A program made the position numbers and the translations under genes. DNA of 64,000 bases, taken from contig NC_022567.1 of NCBI RefSeq assembly GCF_000478885.1, forward strand, positions 620,001-684,000. Direction: 5' to 3'. Positions 41,957-50,371 of the stretch are shown piece after piece (position 1 is the first letter of the stretch; the number at the start of each line of letters is the position of its first letter). The notes under the pieces are model-generated. The model worked only from the letters and a program-made list of their open reading frames with translations. It was not told where the DNA came from and did no database searches. Source of the stretch: Adlercreutzia equolifaciens DSM 19450. Lineage in GTDB: Bacteria > Actinomycetota > Coriobacteriia > Coriobacteriales > Eggerthellaceae.

Positions 41957-42117
41957 GGAGCCGACAGCGCATAGGGCGGTTGCAGACGCGGGCGAGCCGA
42001 CTGCGGAGGTGCAACCCCAGAGGCCGCAACCATGAGTGAAACGGTTGGCACAGCGGAGAGTTGGTGAATCTGCCGTTCGTGCGTCCTCGATACGCCTGGG
42101 CCGTTAAACTGCCCTGC

Positions 42118-43182
42118 ATGCGATTCGTTCTCTACGGCACATCCTCATTCTCGTATTGGCTGTCGGCCCCTTGCCGGCCGTCGTCAAAGAGCGCTGTGGG
42201 AACAAATGCATTGAAGCGGTGTGTCCCGACGGCGCGGACGGTTGCTTATCTGGAGAAGATTTTCCCTCAGATTCCGCAGCCCTATCACGCGCTCGTACCC
42301 GATCATCGCAAAAGCACCGTTCCCCAGGCAGTAACTCATGTGTCGATTTATCCCTATCGGGAGAAGCCGTTCGTTCGCATCGCTGACGGCGTGTATGCAA
42401 GTTGCCCCGAGTTGTGCTTCGTGCAGCTCGCACTTGTTCTTCCTTTGCACGAGCTTTTAAAAGCGGGCGATGCCCTATGCGGGACGTTCTTCATCGACCC
42501 GTCATCGCGCAACGGACTGGGCAGTAGAACGCCTTTGACCTCGAAACGTCGCATCGAGTCGTTTGTCCGCCGCAACGCTGGGCTGCGTGGATCGGCGGCA
42601 GCGAAGTCGGCGCTGCGATTCGTGGCGGATAATGCCGCTTCACCGCCAGAGGCGTTTCTTTGGTCCGTGCTGAGCATTCCCCATCGTTATGGCGGCTATG
42701 CCCTCCCCGGATTGGAAATGAATCGACGCGTGAGGCCGAGCAAAAAAGCGCGCAAGATCGCCAAAAGGGAAACACTCGTCCCCGACCTCTGTCACAGCGA
42801 GTCGCGCCTGGCGATCGAGTACGATTCGAATGCCGAGCATCTTACTTCGCGACAGATCGCGAAGGATTCCTCGAAGCGGTTGGCGTTGGAGGCCGATGGC
42901 TACAAGGTGATATCGGTGACGACACGACAGCTGTGCGATCGCAGTGAGATGCGCAGCGTGGCCCACGAGGCGGGATCTCGCATGAGCAGGCGCATTCAAA
43001 TTCGCGCCAAGAGTTTCGGGAACGCTCAGAGGAAACTGTATGCGACGGGATGGTCTCTGAGGGTCTACCATCGTCGCGAATGGCTGAAGGGGGAGGTTTC
43101 CGAAGGCGGGTTGAAGGAGTGCGTCCAGAACTCCGAAAGCGGATTGGAAGATTGTATCTGGGACGGATCTGCCTGGGATTGA
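42118..43182 (+). CDS. AbiEi-like/DUF559 nuclease-domain protein
   Basis: 354 aa. The C-terminal domain is a Vsr-like (DUF559) PD-(D/E)xK nuclease: Asp223 in LVPDLCHSE, Glu234 and Asp236 in LAIEYDSNAEH, then KRLALEADGYKVISVTTRQL. The middle region (FVRIADGVYASCPELCFVQL, LPLHELLKAGDAL) resembles the AbiEi-like domain found next to DUF559 in actinobacterial proteins. ATG 42118 was chosen because MRFVLYGTSSFSYWLS looks like a natural start. It has no ribosome site but follows a TAAACT box by 7 nt, so it may be leaderless; a TTG at 42061 is in frame. GC and codon use are less extreme than in neighbours, and repeat elements flank it. Confidence 0.72.
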   Translation: MRFVLYGTSSFSYWLSAPCRPSSKSAVGTNALKRCVPTARTVAYLEKIFPQIPQPYHALVPDHRKSTVPQAVTHVSIYPYREKPFVRIADGVYASCPELCFVQLALVLPLHELLKAGDALCGTFFIDPSSRNGLGSRTPLTSKRRIESFVRRNAGLRGSAAAKSALRFVADNAASPPEAFLWSVLSIPHRYGGYALPGLEMNRRVRPSKKARKIAKRETLVPDLCHSESRLAIEYDSNAEHLTSRQIAKDSSKRLALEADGYKVISVTTRQLCDRSEMRSVAHEAGSRMSRRIQIRAKSFGNAQRKLYATGWSLRVYHRREWLKGEVSEGGLKECVQNSESGLEDCIWDGSAWD

Positions 43183-43313
43183 GCGGCGGCTGTCTCGGGG
43201 TGTTCTTGTCGAGCGCGACCGAGGCGATCTGTTGGCTGCGAACCGCGATGGCTTGTCGGTTTCGGGCGGCGACGATCTGCGAAGCGGTACTCGCATTGCG
43301 AGGAGGTGCCTCG

Positions 43314-43461
43314 TTTTGTGCAAAATGCCCCACTTCTCGTAGCCATTTGGACTAGATGGGGCGACGCGGACAATTTTGACCTGGGAAAATGGTTCCGTTT
43401 TGAAGTTGAGCTGATCCTGGAGTCTGGTAAAACTACGAGAAGTACCCCGTTTTGCACATTT
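43314..43461. repeat. 148-bp inverted-repeat element, copy B (opposite orientation)
   Basis: Arms 43314-43342 and 43433-43461 are inverted repeats (21 of 29 matching) around 90 bp. The right arm, inverted, matches the left arm of copy A at 26 of 29 positions, including the following GTTTT. The left arm matches the inverted right arm of copy A at 23 of 29, including the following CC. The two copies therefore face each other around the nuclease gene. Confidence 0.8.
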
Positions 43462-43605
43462 TTCGCTCTACTGCTTGGGCAAAGTTCTTTGTCGGCGCAA
43501 CGGGTGAAAACTAGAGCCCGATGTGCTGGCTCGTTGGCAGGTTGCCGAATTGAGGGGTTGCGCGATCGGGATTCTGTGCTAAAGTACGCAACCAGCAATT
43601 GAATA

Positions 43606-43892
43606 TACCTTAAACCGATGAGGCGAAAGTCAAGCCATCCGGGCACTCACAGAGAGCGGGCGCAGCTGAGATTCCCGCAGAACGCCAGAGGGTAAATGGA
43701 TCGCCGAGGGAAAGGGGAAAGGCCCGCCGTCGTTTGTTCCGATGAGGCCGAGTATCTGGACCGTGAGCCTGCGTTAAAGGCAGAATGGGTGATGGCCCGT
43801 TCATGAGAGGGTTCGCATCGTGCGAATCAATTAAAGGTGGCACCGCAGATCAAGGGATCTGTCCTTTAAGCGAAGGACAGATCCCTTTTTTG
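43606..43892 (+). promoter_or_regulatory. T-box riboswitch, apparent UGG (Trp) specifier
   Basis: The T-box sequence AAAGGTGGCACCGC is at 43834-43847. A terminator follows (15-bp perfect stem 43852-43866/43873-43887, loop TAAGCG, then T6). Stem I has the AGAGAG...GCTGAGATTCCC distal pattern. Its base pairs GGCGA (43622-43626) with TCGCC (43701-43705). The residues just before that strand are TGG followed by A (43697-43700), the position of the specifier codon. Uncharged tRNA-Trp would stabilise the antiterminator and switch on the transporter genes. A TTGCGC-N16-TAAAGT promoter is possible near 43560-43586. Confidence 0.85.
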
Positions 43893-44013
43893 TTGGGGTC
43901 GGCTGGCAACCTCTCGAAAGGCGTCGGCGAAGGAGCAATTGCTACGGAAGAGGACGCCCGCAGGCGCGGGCACGAGGGGCGGTGAGGAACCGCCCGAGAA
44001 AGGACTGATCGAC

Positions 44014-44622
44014 ATGGCAGAACTCCGTATGACCGCCGACGCTGAAACCGCGACCCCCGCCGCCGGTGCCAAGCGCACCGTGGCCGCATCCGAGAAGAAG
44101 GGGCTGGCCATTCAGGATCTCATTCTGGTAGCGGTGCTTTTGGCCGCCGGTGCCGTGCTGAAGCTCACGGTGGGCAGCCTTCTCGCCTCCTTCGGTATGA
44201 AGCCGAACTTCATCATCGCCGCCTACTGCTTGGCTATCATTCTCATTCGCCCGACGATCGCCCAGTCGCTCGTCATCGGCCTTATCGCCGGGCTCGTGTG
44301 CCAGATTCCGATGCTGAACGCCACGCCGCTGCTCAACATCCCCTCGGAACTGCTGGGTGCTCTGGTGTGTGGCCTGCTCATCCGCGTGCCCATGAAGATC
44401 GGCAAGCTGGATGTGAACCCGCTCGCGAACACGTTCATTTCGACCTGCGTGTCCGGCTTCACCTTCGCGGCGCTGTCCGCCTACATCAACGTCGTGTCCG
44501 TGGGCGGCGACTTCGCCGTGGCTATGGCAGCCTACGTGGCCATCGTGCTGGGCACCGCCACCTTCAACTGCATCTTCGTCGAGGTGCTGGCGACGCCCCT
44601 GAAGAAGGTACTGAAGCGCTAA
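44014..44622 (+). CDS. ECF transporter substrate-binding (S) component, TrpP-like
   Basis: 202 aa, about five to six transmembrane helices. After ~35 polar residues comes LILVAVLLAAGAVLKLTVGS and then GMKPNFIIAAYCLAIILIRP, a GMKPxF pattern shared with TrpP-type tryptophan S components. It binds the substrate in the membrane and docks on the ATPase/EcfT module encoded next. The Trp-type T-box leader supports tryptophan as substrate (inference). ATG 44014 follows AAAGGA at 9 nt. Confidence 0.8.
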   Translation: MAELRMTADAETATPAAGAKRTVAASEKKGLAIQDLILVAVLLAAGAVLKLTVGSLLASFGMKPNFIIAAYCLAIILIRPTIAQSLVIGLIAGLVCQIPMLNATPLLNIPSELLGALVCGLLIRVPMKIGKLDVNPLANTFISTCVSGFTFAALSAYINVVSVGGDFAVAMAAYVAIVLGTATFNCIFVEVLATPLKKVLKR

Positions 44623-44655
44623 ACTGCTGGTTCGGCGCGAGCAAGAGAGGTCATC

Positions 44656-45495
44656 ATGATCGAGTTCAATGAGTTCAGTTTTCGGTATCGGGAAGGGGTT
44701 GAGCCCGTGGTGCGTGACATCACGCTTTCCATTCCCGATGGCTGCTTCGTCGGCATCACCGGGGCGGCGGGCAGTGGGAAGTCCACGCTCACCTACGCTA
44801 TCAATGGCATCATTCCGCACTGCTATCCGGGCGACTTCTACGGCTCGGTCACGGTGGAGGGTCTCGACACGGTGGACACCTCGCTCACCGACCTGTCGCG
44901 GCTGGTGGGCAGTGTGTGTCAGGACATCGACTCGCAGATGGTGTCCACGGTGGTGGAGGACGAGATTCTCTACGGCCTGGAGAACTTCGCGGTGCCACGT
45001 GAGGAGATTCCTGCGCGCGTGGACGAGGCGCTTGACGCCATGGGCATCGCTGGTTTGCGCGACCGCACCATCGACAGCCTGTCCGGCGGCCAGAAGCAGA
45101 AGGTGGCGGTGGCCTCGGTGCTGGCGCTGCACCCCAAAGTGCTCGTGCTGGACGAGCCTACCGCCGAGCTGGACCCGGCCTCGTCGGTGACGGTGTTCGA
45201 TCTGCTTTCCCGCTACGCCCGGGAGCACGGCACCACGGTCGTCGTGGTGGAGCAGAAGATCGCGCTTCTGTCCGATTATGCCGATATGCTTGTCATCGTT
45301 GACGAGGGCCGCATCCGCTTCGCCGATACGCCGGACGCGGTGCTGGCCCACTCCGAGGAGCTGCTGGCGCTCGGTGTGAACGTGCCGCGCTCGACGACGC
45401 TTATGAACGCGCTTTCCGCCCAGGGTCTGTACGCCGGTTCCACGGTGCGCAACGTGGCCGGGGCCGCGGCGGCGCTGAAGGAGGTGCTCGCATGA
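44656..45495 (+). CDS. ECF transporter ATPase subunit 1
   Basis: 279 aa. Walker A GITGAAGSGKSTLTYAINGI, Q-loop VCQDIDSQMVS, signature LSGGQKQKVA and Walker B VLVLDEPTAELDP are all intact. The H-loop position is Gln (VVVEQKIAL) in place of His, a change seen in some ECF ATPases. It pairs with the second ATPase, whose signature is degenerate. ATGA overlap with the next gene. Confidence 0.92.
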   Translation: MIEFNEFSFRYREGVEPVVRDITLSIPDGCFVGITGAAGSGKSTLTYAINGIIPHCYPGDFYGSVTVEGLDTVDTSLTDLSRLVGSVCQDIDSQMVSTVVEDEILYGLENFAVPREEIPARVDEALDAMGIAGLRDRTIDSLSGGQKQKVAVASVLALHPKVLVLDEPTAELDPASSVTVFDLLSRYAREHGTTVVVVEQKIALLSDYADMLVIVDEGRIRFADTPDAVLAHSEELLALGVNVPRSTTLMNALSAQGLYAGSTVRNVAGAAAALKEVLA

Positions 45496-46346
45496 TCGAG
45501 TTCAAGAACGTCTCGGCGTCCTACGACGGCGAGCTGGCGGTGCTCGCCGACGTGAGCTTCACGGTGAACGATGGCGACTTCGTGGCCTTTGTCGGCACCA
45601 ACGGGGCGGGGAAGTCCACCACGATGCGCCTGGCCAACGGGCTTCTGAAGCCCACCTCCGGGGAAGTGCTCATCGATGGCGTGCCCACGACCTCTCTGAA
45701 GACGAGCGAGCTGGCCCGGCGCATCGGCTTCCTCTTTCAGAACCCCGATCGGCAGATCTGTTGCAACACCGTGCGCGAGGAGCTCATGTTCGGATTTGCG
45801 GCCCTCGGCGAGGAAGGGCCCGAAGCTGAGGCGCGGGTGGACGCCATGATCGAGCGCTTCGGCTTCGACGCGGATGCCGAGCCCTACCTGCTGAACCGCG
45901 GCACGCGGCAGCTGCTCGCCCTGGCCTCCATCATCGTGCTGGCGCCGCCCACCATCATTCTGGACGAGCCGACCACGGGCCTCGACTTCCGCGAGTGTGT
46001 GAAGGTGATGGACGTGGTGCGCGAGCTGAACGAGAACGGCACCACGGTCATTATGGTCTGCCACGACATGGAAGTGGTGGGAGACTTCGCTCGCCGCGTC
46101 ATTGCCATGACGGCCGGGCGCGTGGTGGCCGACGGCCCCACCTTCGAGGTGCTGCGCGACGGGCGCGTGCTGAAGGAGGCGCACATCCTGCCGCCCCAGG
46201 TGACTGAGGTGTCGCTTATCCTCGGGCGCGAGGCGGCCTGTCCCGCGGCCGTGGCCGAGGCCAACACCGTGGCCCAAATGGTGACGGCGGTGGCCCAGGC
46301 ATGCGATAGGGAGGTCGAAGACGTGGAAGTGGAGGCGATCGACTAA
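45492..46346 (+). CDS. ECF transporter ATPase subunit 2
   Basis: 284 aa. Walker A FVGTNGAGKSTTMRLANGLL, Walker B IILDEPTTGLDF and H-loop MVCHDMEVV are present. The signature reads LNRGTRQLLALAS instead of LSGGQ, so this subunit likely provides one impaired composite ATP site in the heterodimer. The C-terminal ~60 residues extend beyond the core. Overlaps the EcfT gene by one base (TAATG). Confidence 0.9.
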   Translation: MIEFKNVSASYDGELAVLADVSFTVNDGDFVAFVGTNGAGKSTTMRLANGLLKPTSGEVLIDGVPTTSLKTSELARRIGFLFQNPDRQICCNTVREELMFGFAALGEEGPEAEARVDAMIERFGFDADAEPYLLNRGTRQLLALASIIVLAPPTIILDEPTTGLDFRECVKVMDVVRELNENGTTVIMVCHDMEVVGDFARRVIAMTAGRVVADGPTFEVLRDGRVLKEAHILPPQVTEVSLILGREAACPAAVAEANTVAQMVTAVAQACDREVEDVEVEAID

Positions 46347-47113
46347 TGGCCAAGTTTCTGGAATACGTGCCGGGGGAGAGCTTCCTGCATCGCATGAACC
46401 CCTGTGTGAAGCTCGTCGGCGCGGTGCTCATCGCCATCGCCTGCTTCGTGACGAGCAACCTGGTGTTTCTACTGATCCTTCTGGCCGCCGCGCTCGTCAT
46501 GGCCGTCTCGTGCGGGTTGGGCCGCGAGACGGCGGGGCTGTGCAAGGCGGTGTTCGCGTTCTCGCTCATTCTGGCCGTGGTCATCCTGCTCACGACGCCC
46601 CACGGCGCACTGCTTGTGCCGCTGCCCTGGGGCTACATCGGCACCGGCAGCCTGCTGGCGGCTCTCACGGTTATCGTGCGCCTCATGGCGGCGGCCATCC
46701 CCTTGTTCCTCGTGTTCTACGTCACGAAGATGAACGACCTGACGAACGCTGCCGTCAAGCAGCTGCACGTGCCCTACAAGTACGCGTTCACCTTCACGAG
46801 CACGGTGCACTTCATCCCCGTGTTCATGAACGACATGGCCGGCATCATGGAGGCCCAGACGGCCCGCGGCGTGGAATTCGACGGCTCCTTTGCGAAGAAG
46901 GTGCGGCTCATGATTCCGCTGTGCGTGCCGCTTCTGGTGAGCTCGGTGCGCAAGACGAACTCCGCCGCCATCGCCGCCGAAGTGCGCGGCTTCAACCTGC
47001 GCACGCGCACGAGCGGCTACAAGGACTACCCGCTGCACGGCGAGGACTTCGTGGCCCTGGCCGTGTGCCTGGCGGTGCTGGCCGTCGCCATTGCGCTGGC
47101 GGTGGTGGGGTAG
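46346..47113 (+). CDS. ECF transporter transmembrane (T) component
   Basis: 255 aa, five to six transmembrane helices. The coupling-helix motifs that contact the two ATPases are visible: EAQTARGVEF and AAEVRGFNLR, the two XRG motifs of EcfT. It completes a dedicated four-gene ECF importer. The gene ends 18 bp from the convergent acyltransferase. Confidence 0.92.
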   Translation: MAKFLEYVPGESFLHRMNPCVKLVGAVLIAIACFVTSNLVFLLILLAAALVMAVSCGLGRETAGLCKAVFAFSLILAVVILLTTPHGALLVPLPWGYIGTGSLLAALTVIVRLMAAAIPLFLVFYVTKMNDLTNAAVKQLHVPYKYAFTFTSTVHFIPVFMNDMAGIMEAQTARGVEFDGSFAKKVRLMIPLCVPLLVSSVRKTNSAAIAAEVRGFNLRTRTSGYKDYPLHGEDFVALAVCLAVLAVAIALAVVG

Positions 47114-47131
47114 GGACTGGAGGCGGGTGGT

Positions 47132-48991
47132 CTACCGCAGCGAGAACAGCTTGCGGGCTTCGGCGGCCAGTTGCTTGCGGCCGACCAGGAGCAGGATGGC
47201 CAGCAGGGCCGCGGCGGCGGTGCCGGCAGCTACGGCCAAGGGCGGCCAGGTGATAAGGCCCGCGGCTAGAAGCGCCAAAGGAACGAGGCCGAGCAGCATC
47301 TCGTAGATGAGGTACTTCGCGTAGCCGGTGACGAACGATCCTCGGAAGGCGATGAGGAGCACCGCGTTGAACGCGAGGGCCAAAAGACACAGCCCTGGTA
47401 TCACGTAGGTGGCAACGATGAGATTGCCCGTGGAGAGAAACCATAGCCCCGCCACGGCCAGAAGCACGAGGAAGTAGCGCTCCACCACGCGGATGAAGTC
47501 GGGGGCGTGCACGATCATGTTCCGCACGAACAGCCAGTTCAGGGCCACGGCCGCACACGGCGCCCCCACGGCCAGCGCGCTGCCGCCCGCAGTGCCGCCC
47601 AAAAGCGCGATAAGTGCGATGCAGATAAGGGTGAGCACCACCAGAACCGTGCGGACGCGGGTGCTCTTGCGCTCGAAGGAGTTCGGCGGGAACACCGATG
47701 GCACGGGAGCCGCCTTGCGGGCGGCCGCCAGCGGACCGGGGCGGTGGAACGCCGGCGCGTCGCGGTTCGCGTTCAGATATCCGCGCATCCCCTCGTCTTC
47801 CAAAACCTCTGCCAGGGCGCGGGTCACCTTCTGGCCGAGGAAGCGGCTGGAGATGCCGATGGATAGATCGTCGCCGTAGGTGCACACGATGAAGTTGAGG
47901 CCGGAGGTGGACGTGAGCGCGCTGATGCCTTCCACGTAGGGGGCCATGCACGGATCCAGCGCCACGCGACCGAGACTCGAGACGGTGGTGGTGACCTCGC
48001 GGGCGGCGCGCGCGTCGGCGATGGCCAGCGCCGCGTCCTTCACGATGAGGGGCGCCGCGCGCAGAAGCGGGTTCTTCTCCAGCTTGATCATGGACATCAT
48101 GCGGCGCTTCAGGGAGGCGGGCTCGCATCCGGCGGTCAGCTGGCGCTGCACCTCGGCGGCCACATCGGCTAGGGGCGCATCGGCATCGCCGGGGGTGTAG
48201 GTGATGAAAGCGAGTCCGAAGAAGTTGCGCAGGGTGGCAGAGCCAAAGAGGCTCCGCAGATCGACGGGCACATCCAGGTGGATGGCCCGGCGCCGGTCGC
48301 GGGCGGTCATGGTAGTGCGCACGGCGCAGATGACCGCCGCGATGAGGTAGGAGGTGACGCTGACTCCGGCGTCTTTGGCGGCGGCGTGCACGGCGCTGGC
48401 CGATAGGTGGTATTCCAGGTAAAGCGGATCGGCGTCGGTCTTCAGGCCCGTCAGATGGAAAACCCGCGGCTTTTTCGCCTTTCCCGCTGCGGCGCGATCG
48501 TAGTTGGCCGTGAAGCTGTCCTCGGTCTTCTGCGCCTCGGTGCCCGCATAGGCGCAGGTGGCGGCTTCGGGCAGCCCGTAGCGCTCGGCCACGTAGGCAC
48601 CGAGCAGCGCCTTCAGGAACTCCAGGGCGCCGCGCCCGTCGGAGATCATGTGGGACACTTCCACGTTGATGCGGCGGCGGTAGTAGCTCACGCGGAAGAG
48701 CACGCTTTGGGGCCCGGCGTGCAGGCCGTAGCAAATGGGCAGGTTCTCGGGGGTCACGCGCGGCGCGGTGCCGGAAGGTTCCAGGTAATGCCAGAACATG
48801 CCGGAGCGCAGCGACACGTTGAAGCCGGGGAACTGCGCCACGGCGGCGTCCAACGCGCGCTGCAGCGCCTGTTCGTCAACCTCGTCGACCATGGTGGCCG
48901 CCAAGCGGAAGATGGTCTGGTTCGGGCTTCCCGCCTGGGCGGCGTAGAACTTGCCGACGTTGTCTAGTCGGTACCAAGGAGCGTCAGCCAT
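47132..48991 (-). CDS. Condensation-like acyltransferase with C-terminal membrane domain (DUF6320 type)
   Basis: 619 aa. The N-terminal ~430 residues resemble the condensation/alcohol-acetyltransferase superfamily, with the catalytic motif HMISDG (HXXXDG) and NFFGLAFITYTPG. The last ~190 residues form about six transmembrane helices, matching the DUF6320 arrangement. It probably transfers an acyl group to an acceptor at the membrane; no substrate is evident. The start overlaps the upstream esterase gene by 28 bp without a ribosome site, which implies coupling. Confidence 0.78.
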   Translation of the reverse strand: MADAPWYRLDNVGKFYAAQAGSPNQTIFRLAATMVDEVDEQALQRALDAAVAQFPGFNVSLRSGMFWHYLEPSGTAPRVTPENLPICYGLHAGPQSVLFRVSYYRRRINVEVSHMISDGRGALEFLKALLGAYVAERYGLPEAATCAYAGTEAQKTEDSFTANYDRAAAGKAKKPRVFHLTGLKTDADPLYLEYHLSASAVHAAAKDAGVSVTSYLIAAVICAVRTTMTARDRRRAIHLDVPVDLRSLFGSATLRNFFGLAFITYTPGDADAPLADVAAEVQRQLTAGCEPASLKRRMMSMIKLEKNPLLRAAPLIVKDAALAIADARAAREVTTTVSSLGRVALDPCMAPYVEGISALTSTSGLNFIVCTYGDDLSIGISSRFLGQKVTRALAEVLEDEGMRGYLNANRDAPAFHRPGPLAAARKAAPVPSVFPPNSFERKSTRVRTVLVVLTLICIALIALLGGTAGGSALAVGAPCAAVALNWLFVRNMIVHAPDFIRVVERYFLVLLAVAGLWFLSTGNLIVATYVIPGLCLLALAFNAVLLIAFRGSFVTGYAKYLIYEMLLGLVPLALLAAGLITWPPLAVAAGTAAAALLAILLLVGRKQLAAEARKLFSLR

Positions 48992-49980
48992 GGCCGGTCA
49001 CCGGGTTTCGGGAGCGGGTCGCCATCGAGGAAGTGCGCGATGAGACGGTAGGTGTCGCGCACGAGCGAGAGCACGGAGGGGTACAAAAAGTAGCCGTGGA
49101 CGCCGTCGTTCATGCGGAAGCAGGCCACTTCGTTGCCCTCCGCATCCAGGCGCGCAGCGAAAGCCTCGCCCTCGTCGCGCAAAGGGTCGTACTCGGCGGT
49201 GATGACGAGCGTGCGGGGCAGGTCGGCCAGCGACGTCGCGATGAGCGGTGCGAAGCGGGAGTCGTGGAAATCTTCGGGCGTGCGCAGGTACAGCTCGATG
49301 TAGTCGACGATGGCCTGGCGGGTGAGAATGTAGTCCTCGCCGTTGTCGCGCACGGAATCGAACAGCGTCGTTTCGGAGTGGTCGTTGTACACGAGCGGGT
49401 ACAAGAGGATCTGGGTGTGCGGGCGGAAGTCGCCGCGCTCGCGGGCGAGAAGGCTTACGGCCGCCGTGAGGTTGCCGCCGGCCGAGTCGCCCATGAGCAC
49501 GATGCGCTCGGGATCGGCGTCGCGGACGAGCGTGCCGGCGAACAGCTGCCGCGCCACGGCGTAGCAGTCCTCAAGCGCGGTGGGGAAGCGGTGCTCGGGG
49601 CTGCGTCGGTAGTCGACGGCAATGACGCGGCGCTCGAGCTTCAGCGCCGTGCGCATGCAGGCGTCGCTGTAGAATTCCACGTCGCCGTTGGCCCAGCCGC
49701 CGCCGTGCAAGTACAGGATGGTGCCGCGGTGATCCTCGTTCACGTGCAGGCCCCGCTTCAGGGAGAAGTCGATGTCGAGGGGCGTGAACACGCGCAAGGG
49801 AATCTCGTAGCCGTCGTCGGCTTGGGCGGTGATCTCGTCGATGCGGCAGCGCGGGTCGGCAATGGTGAGTTTGCCGGCGGCGTCCTCCACCTTGCGCTGG
49901 GAGTTCCAGGAATTGGCCACGTCGGGCTGCAGGCGCGTGATGGCCTTGATGACCGCTTGGACGGCGGGGTTCATGGGCAT
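48964..49980 (-). CDS. Alpha/beta hydrolase, HSL-type esterase
   Basis: 338 aa. The oxyanion motif YLHGGGWANGD, nucleophile elbow GDSAGGN, catalytic Asp in EYDPLRDEG and His in NDGVHGYFL are present, placing it in the hormone-sensitive-lipase group. There is no signal peptide, so it is cytoplasmic. It is cotranscribed with the following acyltransferase. The pairing of an acyl-ester hydrolase with an acyltransferase suggests a shared small-molecule or lipid substrate. AAGGAG lies 5 nt before ATG 49980. Confidence 0.88.
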   Translation of the reverse strand: MPMNPAVQAVIKAITRLQPDVANSWNSQRKVEDAAGKLTIADPRCRIDEITAQADDGYEIPLRVFTPLDIDFSLKRGLHVNEDHRGTILYLHGGGWANGDVEFYSDACMRTALKLERRVIAVDYRRSPEHRFPTALEDCYAVARQLFAGTLVRDADPERIVLMGDSAGGNLTAAVSLLARERGDFRPHTQILLYPLVYNDHSETTLFDSVRDNGEDYILTRQAIVDYIELYLRTPEDFHDSRFAPLIATSLADLPRTLVITAEYDPLRDEGEAFAARLDAEGNEVACFRMNDGVHGYFLYPSVLSLVRDTYRLIAHFLDGDPLPKPGDRPWLTLLGTD

Positions 49981-50304
49981 GAGCGCTCCTTGTCTCGGGG
50001 TCGGCGGCGTCGAGCGCCGCGGTCGACAGCGGCATCGGGCGCCGCAGTCGGCGACGCTTTTGACGCCACGTAAACGCTGAGTTCCATGCTAAGGGAAGTT
50101 GTCCCTGCTGGCGTCTGGCTGCTGCCCCTTGGCATCAAACGGTAAACGACTCGCTACGGCCATACCGTCTTAGCATGGGAAGCGAAGTTGCGCGAATTTT
50201 GTGGAGGTCGGTGCGGTGGTGACTGGTGCTCAGGCACGGGGCCGCTAGCATAACGTTTCCCCTTGACGTCGGCGCATCTCACGGCTTCGACCTCTCAGGT
50301 TTCC

Positions 50305-50336
50305 CGGACGGGGCCCAGCGAGGGCCGAGCCGTCCG
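50305..50336. other. Two-tier hairpin in the helD leader
   Basis: CGGACGG (50305-50311) pairs with CCGTCCG (50330-50336), and inside it GGCCC pairs with GGGCC (50312-50316/50322-50326). It ends 35 bp before the proposed start of helD. The divergent gap 49981-50353 shows nothing else clear. Confidence 0.5.
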
Positions 50337-50371
50337 CGTTTCGTGAAACTTGGATGAGGAAGGGGAAGGCC

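Noticed and set aside
41560..42051. Minus-strand frame across hairpin element A
   Set aside because: It spans the inverted repeat, shows no family similarity and starts without a ribosome site.
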